Below, in pieces: positions 24,225-31,952 of a DNA stretch of 35,804 nucleotides. The stretch is taken from positions 1-35,804 of IMG/VR virus record IMGVR_UViG_3300012357_000254. One strand, 5' to 3'. The notes under the pieces were generated by a model. The model had not been told where the DNA came from, made no database searches, and saw nothing but the letters and a program-made list of their open reading frames with translations. The stretch comes from a virus. The translations under genes and the position numbers were made by a program. How positions within the stretch are numbered: position 1 is the stretch's first letter; each line of letters starts with the position of its first letter.

Positions 24225-26613
24225 ACTTGATACCTTTTTTCTTCAGCGCTTTGGTGACCAACTCGCCGATCATGTGTCCATGCTTCCCGACAGTGTCTTT
24301 GAACGACGCCGAGTCGATGGCATTCACGTTGAAGTGGACATGAACATCACCGCCACCGCCGCCGCCGTTTTCAATCATGTTGCGCAGCCCACTGGCGATG
24401 CCGGCGGGAAGAATCGTTTCGTTCTTATGGACAAAGTTGAGTTGATCTTGGGGCACGATCCACTGCCCCCCGGCGGACGAGTCACCCACGCCCAGGATTG
24501 CTGTTGCTCCGGCTGTCACGGTCGCCGCGGCGCCGGCGGCCACGCCAGGGGCCGCTGCAAGACCAGCTAACCCGGTGGAAGCGGAGGCGGCAAATGCGTT
24601 CGCAAACGTCTGTGCCGCAGCCGAGGAGATTGTGCCGGCAGCTTTCTTATGCATGAAGAGTTTTTCAAAAAGCCAGTCCTCGAGCATCGTCATGGCCTTC
24701 TGTTCCATGTAATTGACCAGGGACATGATCATGGACTGGAACATCTTGGAGAATGCCTGCGCAATGGTTTCCGTGCCCTGGATCCAGCTGTTGAGTTCAC
24801 TGGTAAAGCTGGAACTGATCTGGCTGAAGTACTTATCAAACGCAGCCTTTTGCCGCAGATAGGCTTTCTGGTCCGCCTTTTCGATGTCGGCGTGGTATTT
24901 GTCATTCAGTTTGATGATCGCCGCTTTGACCTTGGCAAACTCCAGGGGGTCCTGCTGGTAGAGACGTTTCTTGATCTCAAGTTCCTTCAGTTCGGCCTGG
25001 TAGGCAACGGTGATCCGGTCGAGCAACAGCTTTTCGTATTGCGCTTCGCTGGTTTGGCCTAGCTGGCGTTCAAACTCCAATTGAGCCAGGTCCTGTTTCT
25101 TGAGCGCCTCCTCGTGGTCCGTTCGGCTCTTGCGTTCGGTTTCGGCCACATTCTCAAACACTTTGGCCAGGTCGCGTTCCGCCTGGCTCTCTTCGGCGAC
25201 CAGTCGTTTAAATTCGTCAGTGTCGGTTTTCTTTTCGCTCTTCAGTTTCTCAACTTCATCGTGGAAGATCTTGACGCGCTCCGCCGAGCCGGCCTTGTAT
25301 GCTTTTGCCTGCTCCTGGACTGCCTGTACTTCATCTTTGAATTCCTTCCTGGTTGCATCCTGGACGGCACGGTCTTTCTCCTCGACCATGTGCTTGTACT
25401 CGGCCGTTTCGTTCTGGCGATGTGCCTCCATTTGCGCGATTTCGTTATTGAGGATCTGGACGCGCTCCTGCGAGCCGTTTTTTTCCGCGGCTACGTTTTT
25501 CTCGACTGCTGCAACCTCATCCTCAAGGCCCTTCCTGGCGACTTCTTTTTGCGCTTCCCAGCGCAGCTGCCGGATCTCCTCCAGGTTCTTCCCTTTGACC
25601 CTGTGGGTTGCAATGATGTCGTCCCAGTACTTGACTTCAGCCTGTGTCGACATGGTATGAAAGGCGTCAAGAGCGTCTTTCTGCTTCTGCAGCCTCTCCT
25701 TGAACCCATGGATTTGCTGCTCTGCGTCCAACCTGGCGGCTGCGAGTTTGTCATTTGTCGTTTCTTCCTTGTGATCTCTCTCGGTAAGCTTTAGCTCCTC
25801 CCTGATTCCCTGGAGGGCCTTGCGTTCTCCTTCGGCTTTCTCTACGGATGCGCCAAAGTACGCAAGTACAGCGTTCCCAAGATCGCCAAATGCGGGGGCG
25901 AAGCCCGCGATTTTAAGGAATCTATCATTGAGTTTCTTTACATTGCCGTCGGCCCGTTTTATCGCTTCGTCGACATCGTGGATTTTTCCGGGGAGCTCGG
26001 CAAAAGTAAAATGCTTCAGGGCCTCCAGGTCTTTTCTGAGGCCTTCGGAAAGTTTGTCGACCTTTTTTCCGGCGAGAATCTGATCAACGTTTTTGGAAAT
26101 TTCAACCAGCTCTTTATCTGCCAGTTTGAGCGCCAGGTGAGCGGCGGCGGCCTGGCCCCGGGTGAGGCGGACATACTCAATCGCGTCCTTGCGCAGCTTG
26201 GCTTGCAGGGAGTCCTCAGAGTCCGCAAGTTTCTTGTTGATTTCCTGCCATTCCTCTTTAGCGCCCTTGAGTGCGATCACATCCTCATAGAGTCCCTTGA
26301 GCGCTGTTGCCACTCCGATCAAGACGCCAATAAATGCAAGGATGCCGCCTCCGCTAAAAAGGGCTGAGAGACCCTGTGCTACCTTTGGCACCTGTTCCAG
26401 GACCCCGGTCATTGAATCGGAAATTTCCAGGCCGGACAATTTCGCGGTTTTTTTCAGATCATCAAGGGCGGTCTGAGATTCCTTGGCCAGTTTCTTGAAC
26501 TGCTTGGCCATGTCATCGGTATGCTCTTGCACCGCGGTCTTGCTTTCCGCCAGGGCGGTCGTGAGCTTCTTCAGATCGACCTCAACTCCGATTTGGATAA
26601 GATTGTCCGGCAT
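24223..26613 (-). CDS. Tape measure protein
   Basis: The product is 796 aa from ATG 26613 with GGAGAAA upstream. It is largely alpha-helical and charged, with long coiled coils (about 115-580). A hydrophobic segment sits near residues 83-110 (LSALFSGGGILAFIGVLIGV), and an Ala/Gly-rich region near 660-720. The terminal motif DVHVHFNVNAIDSASF is the usual C-terminal signature of tape measure proteins. It sets tail length and passes with DNA into the target cell. At the usual 1.5 angstrom per residue it predicts a tail near 120 nm. It lies downstream of the chaperone pair as in nearly all siphophages, except that a lipoprotein gene intervenes. Internal repeats (EKNGSQERVQILNNEIAQME, YKAGSAERVKIFHDEVEKLK) are visible. 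Confidence 0.9.
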   Translation of the reverse strand: MPDNLIQIGVEVDLKKLTTALAESKTAVQEHTDDMAKQFKKLAKESQTALDDLKKTAKLSGLEISDSMTGVLEQVPKVAQGLSALFSGGGILAFIGVLIGVATALKGLYEDVIALKGAKEEWQEINKKLADSEDSLQAKLRKDAIEYVRLTRGQAAAAHLALKLADKELVEISKNVDQILAGKKVDKLSEGLRKDLEALKHFTFAELPGKIHDVDEAIKRADGNVKKLNDRFLKIAGFAPAFGDLGNAVLAYFGASVEKAEGERKALQGIREELKLTERDHKEETTNDKLAAARLDAEQQIHGFKERLQKQKDALDAFHTMSTQAEVKYWDDIIATHRVKGKNLEEIRQLRWEAQKEVARKGLEDEVAAVEKNVAAEKNGSQERVQILNNEIAQMEAHRQNETAEYKHMVEEKDRAVQDATRKEFKDEVQAVQEQAKAYKAGSAERVKIFHDEVEKLKSEKKTDTDEFKRLVAEESQAERDLAKVFENVAETERKSRTDHEEALKKQDLAQLEFERQLGQTSEAQYEKLLLDRITVAYQAELKELEIKKRLYQQDPLEFAKVKAAIIKLNDKYHADIEKADQKAYLRQKAAFDKYFSQISSSFTSELNSWIQGTETIAQAFSKMFQSMIMSLVNYMEQKAMTMLEDWLFEKLFMHKKAAGTISSAAAQTFANAFAASASTGLAGLAAAPGVAAGAAATVTAGATAILGVGDSSAGGQWIVPQDQLNFVHKNETILPAGIASGLRNMIENGGGGGGDVHVHFNVNAIDSASFKDTVGKHGHMIGELVTKALKKKGIK

Positions 26614-26849
26614 CGTTTATTTCTCCGCGGAATAAATGCGCAAGGTCCCGGAATGACGGGCGTGTGGAAGGCCCGCCTGCAAGGCGCAAGGCCAGGCCGA
26701 TGAGCAATGAAAGTTTGAATGAGGTGTGGCGTCAGACGAGCGAAGGCATCATCGCTCAGGGCGGGGTAATGCCTAGGAACCGTGAGCTTGGTTTGGGGCC
26801 AGTCGCTGAAATCTTTTGCTGGCCCAGCGCGGCATGAGCGGCGGCTTGT

Positions 26850-27428
26850 CTACGACCAGGACGTGCAAACCGGCTCATGATTGAAGATGGAGTTGAGGTC
26901 CACCAGGTTGAAGGTTGCAAGCTGAGTCGATCCATCCTTGAGAGTAAACTCAAACTTGAAAGTCTTGGCCTTCAGCATCTGGGCAAGAAGCCTCTTCTCC
27001 GCTGGGTGGCCGATTGGACCAATCGCTTCGCCGTCTGAAAACGCGTTCCATTTCTGACGCGTCAGCGCCGCGTCGTCGAATGCGATTTTCACATTGCCAT
27101 TGGCCGAGGGTGGCACGCTTAAATAGAGAACTGATTCTCGTCCACACCCTATTGCAAGCTTCGCCGCATTCACTTCGTCCTGTGGGTGAATTTTATTGGT
27201 TGCGTTCAGGGTAAGTCGAACCTGAGCGTCCCCGTCGATTGTGTGTTCTGAGCGGGCCCACTTTTCTCCCTTTTCCTCAGCCCGCGAAGCATCCCGGGCC
27301 GCTTTCTCCGCGGCTTGGTCACTCTCACTTGAACAACCGGCCAACAAACCGAGGGCCAGCAATAGCGCCTTGCTCAGGGATAGTCGTCCTCCCAGGTTTC
27401 TACGGATATTCGCTCTGCAAAAAGCCAT
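26850..27428 (-). CDS. Lipoprotein between chaperone and tape measure genes
   Basis: The 192-aa product starts at ATG 27428, preceded by GGAGG. The signal peptide (RLSLSKALLLALGLLAGCSS) has a clear lipobox LLAGC, with lipidated Cys32. A charged linker is followed by a domain of about 130 residues: CGRESVLYLSVPP, then FDDAALTRQKWNAFSDGEAI, then FEFTLKDGSTQLATFNLVDL. This order resembles the periplasmic fold seen in TagO/VasI-type and related proteins, but the match is by pattern only. Virion proteins are not lipoproteins, so this is more likely expressed in the lysogen or host. A superinfection-exclusion role is one possibility, since phage exclusion lipoproteins are known. Positions 26614-26849, before the tape measure start, show no gene I can support. 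Confidence 0.7.
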   Translation of the reverse strand: MAFCRANIRRNLGGRLSLSKALLLALGLLAGCSSESDQAAEKAARDASRAEEKGEKWARSEHTIDGDAQVRLTLNATNKIHPQDEVNAAKLAIGCGRESVLYLSVPPSANGNVKIAFDDAALTRQKWNAFSDGEAIGPIGHPAEKRLLAQMLKAKTFKFEFTLKDGSTQLATFNLVDLNSIFNHEPVCTSWS

Positions 27429-27574
27429 GGCCCCGTTCCTCCAGAGGCGAAAGAATAGCAAAATTGCGTTAGGCACGCAAGGGGTTTTTTCGCTGCAGCC
27501 CGCAGGGCTGCTATTTTCTTTGTTGTGGTACCAAACAGAGGAAGAGACCCTGACATGTTGTGGCACCGAACTTG

Positions 27575-27650
27575 TGTGGCACCGGCACTCTTGCCGGTGC
27601 CTGCATTCCCACGAACGACACTTCAGCACAGGCAAGAGCGCCTTGTATCA
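27575..27650. repeat. Inverted-repeat element R1, copy 4
   Basis: The copy runs from TGTGGCACCGGCACTCTTGC to GGCAAGAGCGCCTTGTATCA, with a decayed right end. It lies between the second chaperone frame and the lipoprotein. Confidence 0.68.
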
Positions 27651-27982
27651 TCACAATCCGATGTCCTTCGGCATGGCTTTCTTGTTGCGATAGATAGCCG
27701 GCAGAGGTCCGGCGTTTCCGCCCAGGCCGAACCTGGTGATCTCGCCGGCGAGCTCTTCGCGTAGGGCGCCCGATTTTTTCCTGCTGCGCGTGCTTGCCTT
27801 CATGTGGACCGCCGCCAGGATCAGGTGCGCCGGCGGATGCTCCGTCCAATACTCCATGAGTTCATGCACGTCCCAGAGCGTGAGCTGGTCGATCACCGCG
27901 TAGGTCCAGCCGCCGGACGAGGTGGCGATGTGTGGATAGAGCCAGCCCAGATTTAGACCGGCGCCACCTGCACCGGCATCGC
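27651..27982 (-). CDS. Tail-assembly chaperone, frameshifted extension (T-like)
   Basis: An open frame in the -1 frame relative to the upstream chaperone gene. It runs open through the end of that gene and continues as GLNLGWLYPHIATSSGGWTY, then LWDVHELMEYWTEHPP and LILAAVHMKASTRSRKKSGA, to a stop at 27651. It has no ribosome site of its own at the first ATG (27896). Lambda-type phages make a G-T fusion by -1 slippage just before the tape measure gene, and the position, order and frame relation match. The fusion would be about 213 aa. The helical, charged sequence fits a chaperone that coats the tape measure protein. Confidence 0.65.
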
Positions 27983-28291
27983 TTCCCCCGCTTCCGCTCC
28001 TGAAGCCGACTTCTTCAGTCCGCTCACCTCCAGCACAGCGCTGAAGACCACGTTGAAGTCATCGAGCGTGAGCCCGTTCTCCAGCGTCTCCAGCGTGAGG
28101 TCTTGATGGACCTTGCGCGCGCTGGCGAAGATGAGGGGCATGTACTTGAGAAGAGATCCGATGTTGCTGCCGGCGGCTGTGTCAGTCCCCACGGAGGTGA
28201 AGAGCTGATCGAGTTGGCGAAGTTCGCCCAGGGTGAGCGACGAAACGGTGAGTGGTCCGAGCGAGGTAGGAACGGTTTGCTGCTTTAACAT
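27953..28291 (-). CDS. Tail-assembly chaperone (G-like)
   Basis: The 112-aa product starts at ATG 28291, preceded by GGAGG at good spacing. A TTG five codons earlier lacks a ribosome site. The sequence (PTSLGPLTVSSLTLGELRQL, then LLKYMPLIFASARKVHQDLT, then LENGLTLDDFNVVFSAVLEV) is the usual small acidic helical pattern of tail-assembly chaperones ahead of tape measure genes. The C-terminus is Ala/Gly/Pro-rich, as expected after the shift region. It is followed by an overlapping -1 frame (27651-27982). RcGTA has equivalents (g10/g10.1). Assignment relies on pattern and position. Confidence 0.72.
   Translation of the reverse strand: MLKQQTVPTSLGPLTVSSLTLGELRQLDQLFTSVGTDTAAGSNIGSLLKYMPLIFASARKVHQDLTLETLENGLTLDDFNVVFSAVLEVSGLKKSASGAEAGEAMPVQVAPV
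27983..27989 (-). other. Candidate -1 frameshift site G GGG GAA
   Basis: In the chaperone reading frame the codons are GCG GGG GAA GCG, so the heptamer is G-GGG-GAA. Slipping back one base keeps the P-site pairing perfect (GGG) and changes the A-site from GAA to GGA. The new frame is exactly the open T-like frame. The lambda site is G-GGA-AAG, which is similar but not identical, so efficiency is uncertain. No downstream structure was computed. Confidence 0.45.
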
Positions 28292-28386
28292 AAATTTGTC
28301 CTCCAACGTTTGTGGTTAAAAATTATCTGGCGATGCCGATTCGTATCAGGGCACGAGGTGCGGGTATGCGCGAATCAAACTTACGT

Positions 28387-28584
28387 CTGTCATCCTGAGC
28401 GGAGAGCGAGCGCATGCGAGCGCGCAGTCGAAGGATCCCGAGAGAGTCTGGGTAATGAGTGCCGCATCAAGGCGTTCTCACGAGAGAACTCCCTGACGCT
28501 GCATGGTGAATCACACACCGTCGGGATCTTTCGACTCCGCCCTTACTCCCTGCGGTCGTGCGGCCTGCGCTCAAGATGACAGGT
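28387..28584. repeat. Dispersed repeat R2 copy
   Basis: It starts TGTCATCCTGAGCGGAGAGC and contains GTTCTCACGAGAGAACTCCC, GCTGCATGGTGAATCACACA, CGGGATCTTTCGACTCC and ends with TGCGCTCAAGATGACAGG. It occupies the chaperone / tail-tube gap (28292-28640), which has no other content I can support. Confidence 0.7.
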
Positions 28585-28640
28585 TGATGAGATCACGCGA
28601 CCACCCGATCCCCCGATCAACATATCTCCCGATCTTCCTA

Positions 28641-29411
28641 TTACTCAGCCGAGTAGATGTCCAGCACCTTGCCAGCCGGGTTGGCGAAGGCCTCAAAATC
28701 CATTTCCGGGATGATGAAGTCTTCCTGCTTGGTGGCAAAGGTAAGTTTGGAAACCAGGCAGTTGTACAAGACCACGTTGAACTGGTTGTTGTTGTAGATG
28801 GCTTCCAGCACCATCTGTACGATCGGGGCAAAGCCCATGAATTGGTTACTGACTTGGATCTGGTTGCCGGTCGCGGCGCTGGGTGCGTACATATAGCTGA
28901 TGAGCACATTCGCGTTTGCGTCCCCAGAAAAAAATGTGTATTTTCCGATCGTTACATCCACCGAATACTGGCCTATCGCTGTAGGTGACGAAACCTTGGT
29001 CAAGGGTACGCCGGTGGTGGCGTAGCGAACGCCCTGGTCGCCGCGAATCGTATCGTTCAAATAGGTACCTGACGAAGGCGGAGCCAGGGTTACCGTAAAA
29101 GGTGTCACCGCTGGAACGCCGGCTGCCTGGTTCGACGAGATCTGAACCATGCCTGCGAGCAGCGTCTGACCGAAGAACAGATCATTCATTTGCTTGGCGT
29201 TGATCCAGGCGTATTTCGCTTTGCCCGTGACCTTGCACTTGCCGCGGGCGATGGCTTCAGGGAATTGCTTCTGGCCGTAAAGCTGTTTGACGTCGCCCGA
29301 GATATCGAGCGAGACATCCTGCAGTGTGCCAAAAAAAGTCGGGGTGCCGGGGAGCGTGGTGTTGCCGCCCACCGGTTGACCCCAGAGTGAACCTGCTCCA
29401 AACTCAAACAT
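28641..29411 (-). CDS. Major tail tube protein
   Basis: This 256-aa protein starts at ATG 29411 behind AGGAGA. The pattern FFGTLQDVSLDISGDVKQLY, then GQKQFPEAIARGKCKVTGKA and NDLFFGQTLLAG, is typical of siphophage tail tube proteins that stack into hexameric rings. An extra beta-rich middle (FTVTLAPPSSGTYLNDTIRG ... YTFFSGDANANVLISYMYAP) and a conserved-looking C-terminus (FIIPEMDFEAFANPAGKVLD) follow. Its position directly upstream of the chaperone genes supports the call. It would form the tube whose length the tape measure sets. It follows the tail-completion gene with a 25-base gap. Confidence 0.82.
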   Translation of the reverse strand: MFEFGAGSLWGQPVGGNTTLPGTPTFFGTLQDVSLDISGDVKQLYGQKQFPEAIARGKCKVTGKAKYAWINAKQMNDLFFGQTLLAGMVQISSNQAAGVPAVTPFTVTLAPPSSGTYLNDTIRGDQGVRYATTGVPLTKVSSPTAIGQYSVDVTIGKYTFFSGDANANVLISYMYAPSAATGNQIQVSNQFMGFAPIVQMVLEAIYNNNQFNVVLYNCLVSKLTFATKQEDFIIPEMDFEAFANPAGKVLDIYSAE

Positions 29412-29436
29412 TTTTGTATCTCCTTCAGTGAGAAAT

Positions 29437-29886
29437 TTAAGAACCTTGGATCAAAGTGACTGGCACAACCGCCATCGCCATGGCGCCGGCGACGTTTTCC
29501 ACGATCTCGATTTTTCCGTCGATGCGCGCGGTATAAACTTTTCCGCCCAGCGTTTGCGCCAGGCCTTTCGCGGCATTGGGAAGCGCGGCTTCCACCGCGT
29601 CGATCAGGTTATTCAGCTCCGTTGAAGGTACGGTAAGCGGCGATGTGTCCCCGGCGCTGTAGATCACCAGGTCCACCTTTGCGTTCCAGTGCAATGGCAA
29701 GCCGGCGATTTTTTGTGACGTGGCCGCAACCTCGCCGGTCTCCACCTGGTAGAACGCGGGACGGTCCGCGGGCGAGATCAGATCGGGCGACTGCCAGCGC
29801 CGCGACATGGTCTTAAAGGTCGCCCCAAGCGCGCTCTGCAACTGCGCAAACAAAGCGGCATAAATGGTTTCACGCGCGATGATCAT
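29437..29886 (-). CDS. Tail terminator / completion protein (gpU-like)
   Basis: The 149-aa product starts at ATG 29886 with GGAG upstream. It opens with a helix (RETIYAALFAQLQSALGATF), followed by beta strands around PAFYQVETGEV, LHWNAKVDLVIYSAGDTSPL and an Asn-rich helix (TELNNLIDAVEAALP). The end is GKIEIVENVAGAMAMAVVPV. Size, order and position between the HK97 gp10-like protein and the tail tube protein match tail terminators. These cap the finished tail and attach it to the head. No catalytic motif is expected. Confidence 0.68.
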   Translation of the reverse strand: MIIARETIYAALFAQLQSALGATFKTMSRRWQSPDLISPADRPAFYQVETGEVAATSQKIAGLPLHWNAKVDLVIYSAGDTSPLTVPSTELNNLIDAVEAALPNAAKGLAQTLGGKVYTARIDGKIEIVENVAGAMAMAVVPVTLIQGS

Positions 29887-29939
29887 TTCTTCTCCGGTTT
29901 AGGTTTGCCGACTCGTCAGGGAAAATAGATCGCCACCAG

Positions 29940-30208
29940 CCTGTCGTCTTGAGCGTAGACCGAACGACCGAAGGGAGCGAGGGTGGAGTCGAAAAATCCC
30001 GGCGATGTTTCATTTACCATGCAACGTCAGGGAGTTCTCTTGATGCTCGTGAGAACGCCTTGATGCTGTATTCATGCCGCAAGCGTCCTCGGGATGACAG
30101 GCTCCCTCGGCTGCGCTCGGGATTTCGGCTGGCGGCTCAAACACCGCCAAAACACCTCAACTTCGACTTCGCGCTCGCATGCGCTCGCACTTCGCTCAGG
30201 ATGACAGA
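29940..30208. repeat. Dispersed repeat R2 copy
   Basis: The block contains TGTCGTCTTGAGCGTAGACC, GCAACGTCAGGGAGTTCTCT, GTGAGAACGCCTTGATGCTG, GATGACAGGCTCCCTCGGCT, CGGGATTTCGGCTGGCGGCT and CGCTTCGCTCAGGATGACAG-type ends. The gap 29887-30282 holds this repeat and no supported gene. Confidence 0.75.
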
Positions 30209-30282
30209 GGTAAATGGGCCGTTCTTCCACCAAGAACCAAAAGCCAAAAGCTGGTGCTCGTTCTTTCCACCAAAACAAAATC

Positions 30283-30771
30283 TCACGTCTGTTTCAATGC
30301 CCGTCTCACCGCTTCGCGAAGCTGATCGGGGAGCGTTGCTTCCATGTCCTTCATCGTCGGTTGCAAGTAAGGACGCGGCGGCAGGTAGGGCCTTCTTCCA
30401 TTTTTTTTCTTGAACGGACCTGCCCGGCCGGCCACGCCACCGTATTCTTGTATCCGCGCATAGGGCAGGGACGAACCTATGTGGGCCGTGATTCTTGTTG
30501 TGCTGTCACTGGGAGCCGGTGGATCCATGCCGGTGTCCGCCGATGCCAGCAATGAGCAGGCCAGCGCTCCACTGCGGGATGTGACCAGGCTGGTGGTTGG
30601 CCCGCCCCTGGGCCCCGATCCGGCAAAATATTTCTGCACCGCTGTCTGCGCGCCCTGATAAAGCGCGGTCTTGAGCGTTTGATGCGCTTCCGCCATCAGT
30701 CTGGGGCCAAGAGTGGCAAGAGATTGCTCCAGACGCTTCTGGCTTTCCGGGTCAATGCTGAATTGGATCAC
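30283..30771 (-). CDS. HK97 gp10-like head-tail joining protein
   Basis: This 162-aa protein starts at GTG 30771 with GAGAGGGG upstream. It shows an N-terminal helix (PESQKRLEQSLATLGPRLMA), the repeated small-residue segment SGPRGGPTTSLVTSRSGALA, and the family core YARIQEYGG followed by basic and aromatic residues (GRRPYLPPRPYLQPTMKDME). YARIQEYGG and RPYLQP are the hallmarks of HK97 gp10-like / minor tail (neck) proteins. It would link connector and tail terminator. It is encoded directly after the gp6-like adaptor (30-base gap). Confidence 0.8.
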   Translation of the reverse strand: MIQFSIDPESQKRLEQSLATLGPRLMAEAHQTLKTALYQGAQTAVQKYFAGSGPRGGPTTSLVTSRSGALACSLLASADTGMDPPAPSDSTTRITAHIGSSLPYARIQEYGGVAGRAGPFKKKNGRRPYLPPRPYLQPTMKDMEATLPDQLREAVRRALKQT

Positions 30772-30801
30772 GGGCCCCTCTCTTCGAACGCAGGCGCGCT
30801 C

Positions 30802-31386
30802 TTACAGCGCGACCCTGCGATACTGGCTAAACACGCACAGTGAACGCGGCGGAGCTTCACTCATGTCGAACGACAAAGTCACCTGGCCGCCCATCGAGTT
30901 TGATTTCTCGCCGATGTGCGTGCGCTGCCGATACGTCAGTGCAAAAGCCTCAAGCGCCGCCTGTTTCAGATCGAGCGGGATCGATGTATATCCAGCTGTG
31001 TAACTAACGGCTACGTTCTGCACGCCGCGAGAAAAGCGGAAGCCGCGCAGCAGGATGCGACGGGAATCCCACAGGTATCCGACCACCTGAGTGCCGGAGC
31101 TGAAGCCCTGGCTTTGCTGGATGGGCACTCCGTCCACCGACACGGAGGTCACGGAGAGGACAGGGAAGTTGCGCGGCAGGAGCCGGTCGGAATCATTGCC
31201 GTCGTAGGTTTCGTTCAACGTGCCAAGTACGCTGGCGAGAATGTGTGGCCGGTCAAGATATTGCAGAATTTGCAGGCTACCGTTGGAGATAAGGCTTTGC
31301 AGCGCGGTATCGTCATTGCTCCCCTGGTTGGGGAGCCACGCTTTGAGCTCAGCCAGAGTGCAGAGATCGTCAGGCGCAGCAGCCAT
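30802..31386 (-). CDS. Head-tail adaptor (gp6-like connector)
   Basis: This 194-aa protein starts at ATG 31386 with AAAGGTGA upstream. It opens CTLAELKAWLPNQGSNDDTA and continues LQSLISNGSLQILQYLDRPH, the helical start of gp6/Gp15-like connectors, with a beta part (FPVLSVTSVSVDGVPIQQSQ, then RFSRGVQNVAVSYTAGYTSI) and a C-terminal helix (LKQAALEAFALTYRQRTHIG). The ring formed by such proteins sits under the portal. RcGTA gp6 is the analogue. Upstream is the major capsid protein, after a 566-base gap filled mainly with repeats. Confidence 0.8.
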   Translation of the reverse strand: MAAAPDDLCTLAELKAWLPNQGSNDDTALQSLISNGSLQILQYLDRPHILASVLGTLNETYDGNDSDRLLPRNFPVLSVTSVSVDGVPIQQSQGFSSGTQVVGYLWDSRRILLRGFRFSRGVQNVAVSYTAGYTSIPLDLKQAALEAFALTYRQRTHIGEKSNSMGGQVTLSFDMSEAPPRSLCVFSQYRRVAL

Positions 31387-31952
31387 GGGTCACCTTTCGT
31401 TTGCAGATGTATATATAAGGATAAGAATGTGGTTGTGGACCGCAGGCACCCTCGCCTGCGTTTTGTTCGCGCCAGGCGCAGAAGTGGTGGAAGAGCGGCC
31501 CTTTGGCGAAACAGGTTCATATCAGGGCACGAGCTTCAGCCGTGCCAAGGTCCACGCTTAGCCCGGCAGGGCGGAATTATTGAGCCCACTCGCGTAAGCG
31601 GTGGGTAAGGTGCAATCAATAACAAGCCCCGCAGGGGCGACATTTGGTTCTTTCATGAATAGAGAATGTGTTGTACGACATGCGGGGAAGCGTATGCCGC
31701 CCCGCTGGGGCTTAACCGTCTTCTCGATTACCCAGGCCTTACGGCCTGGGCTCAATAATTTCGCGCCTGCTGCGCTCGGATTTCGCGAGCATCCGTCTCA
31801 TGCGAGGCCACCAATCACGTAATCAAAAAAAATAAAATTTAAGGAACGCGATGGGAGGACAATCGCACCGCGTTCCTTTGGGCCTGAAGCGTGCTGGCGC
31901 AGCACTCATCAGGGTTTCCAGCGGTCACCAGGCTGTGGGACCGCTGGAAGGT
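31387..31952. other. Repeat-filled gap between adaptor and capsid genes
   Basis: The gap contains a GC-rich hairpin near 31431-31462 (CGCAGGCACC/CTCGCCTGCG), a GGCACGAGCTTCAGCCGTGC hairpin near 31525-31544, and the R5 element (31561-31778). The rest (31779-31952) is A+T-rich around 31824-31842. The plus-strand frame beginning at 31851 is only the antisense of the capsid gene. A portal gene is not here. Confidence 0.55.
31561..31778. repeat. Repeat R5, imperfect inverted repeat
   Basis: The ends GGCGGAATTATTGAGCCCA and CTGGGCTCAATAATTTCGCG are inverted copies. Inside, GCCCCGCAGGGGCGACA and GCCGCCCCGCTGGGGCTTAA pair again. It looks like a mobile or structured repeat, not a coding region. Confidence 0.7.

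Noticed and set aside
25081-25794. Hydrophobic 237-codon plus-strand frame resembling a membrane protein
   Set aside because: It is the antisense of the tape measure coiled coil. The Leu/Phe runs come from the complement of Lys/Glu codons.
26700-26837. 45-codon plus-strand frame between tape measure and lipoprotein genes
   Set aside because: It is short, points against the operon, and has no ribosome site or recognisable motif.
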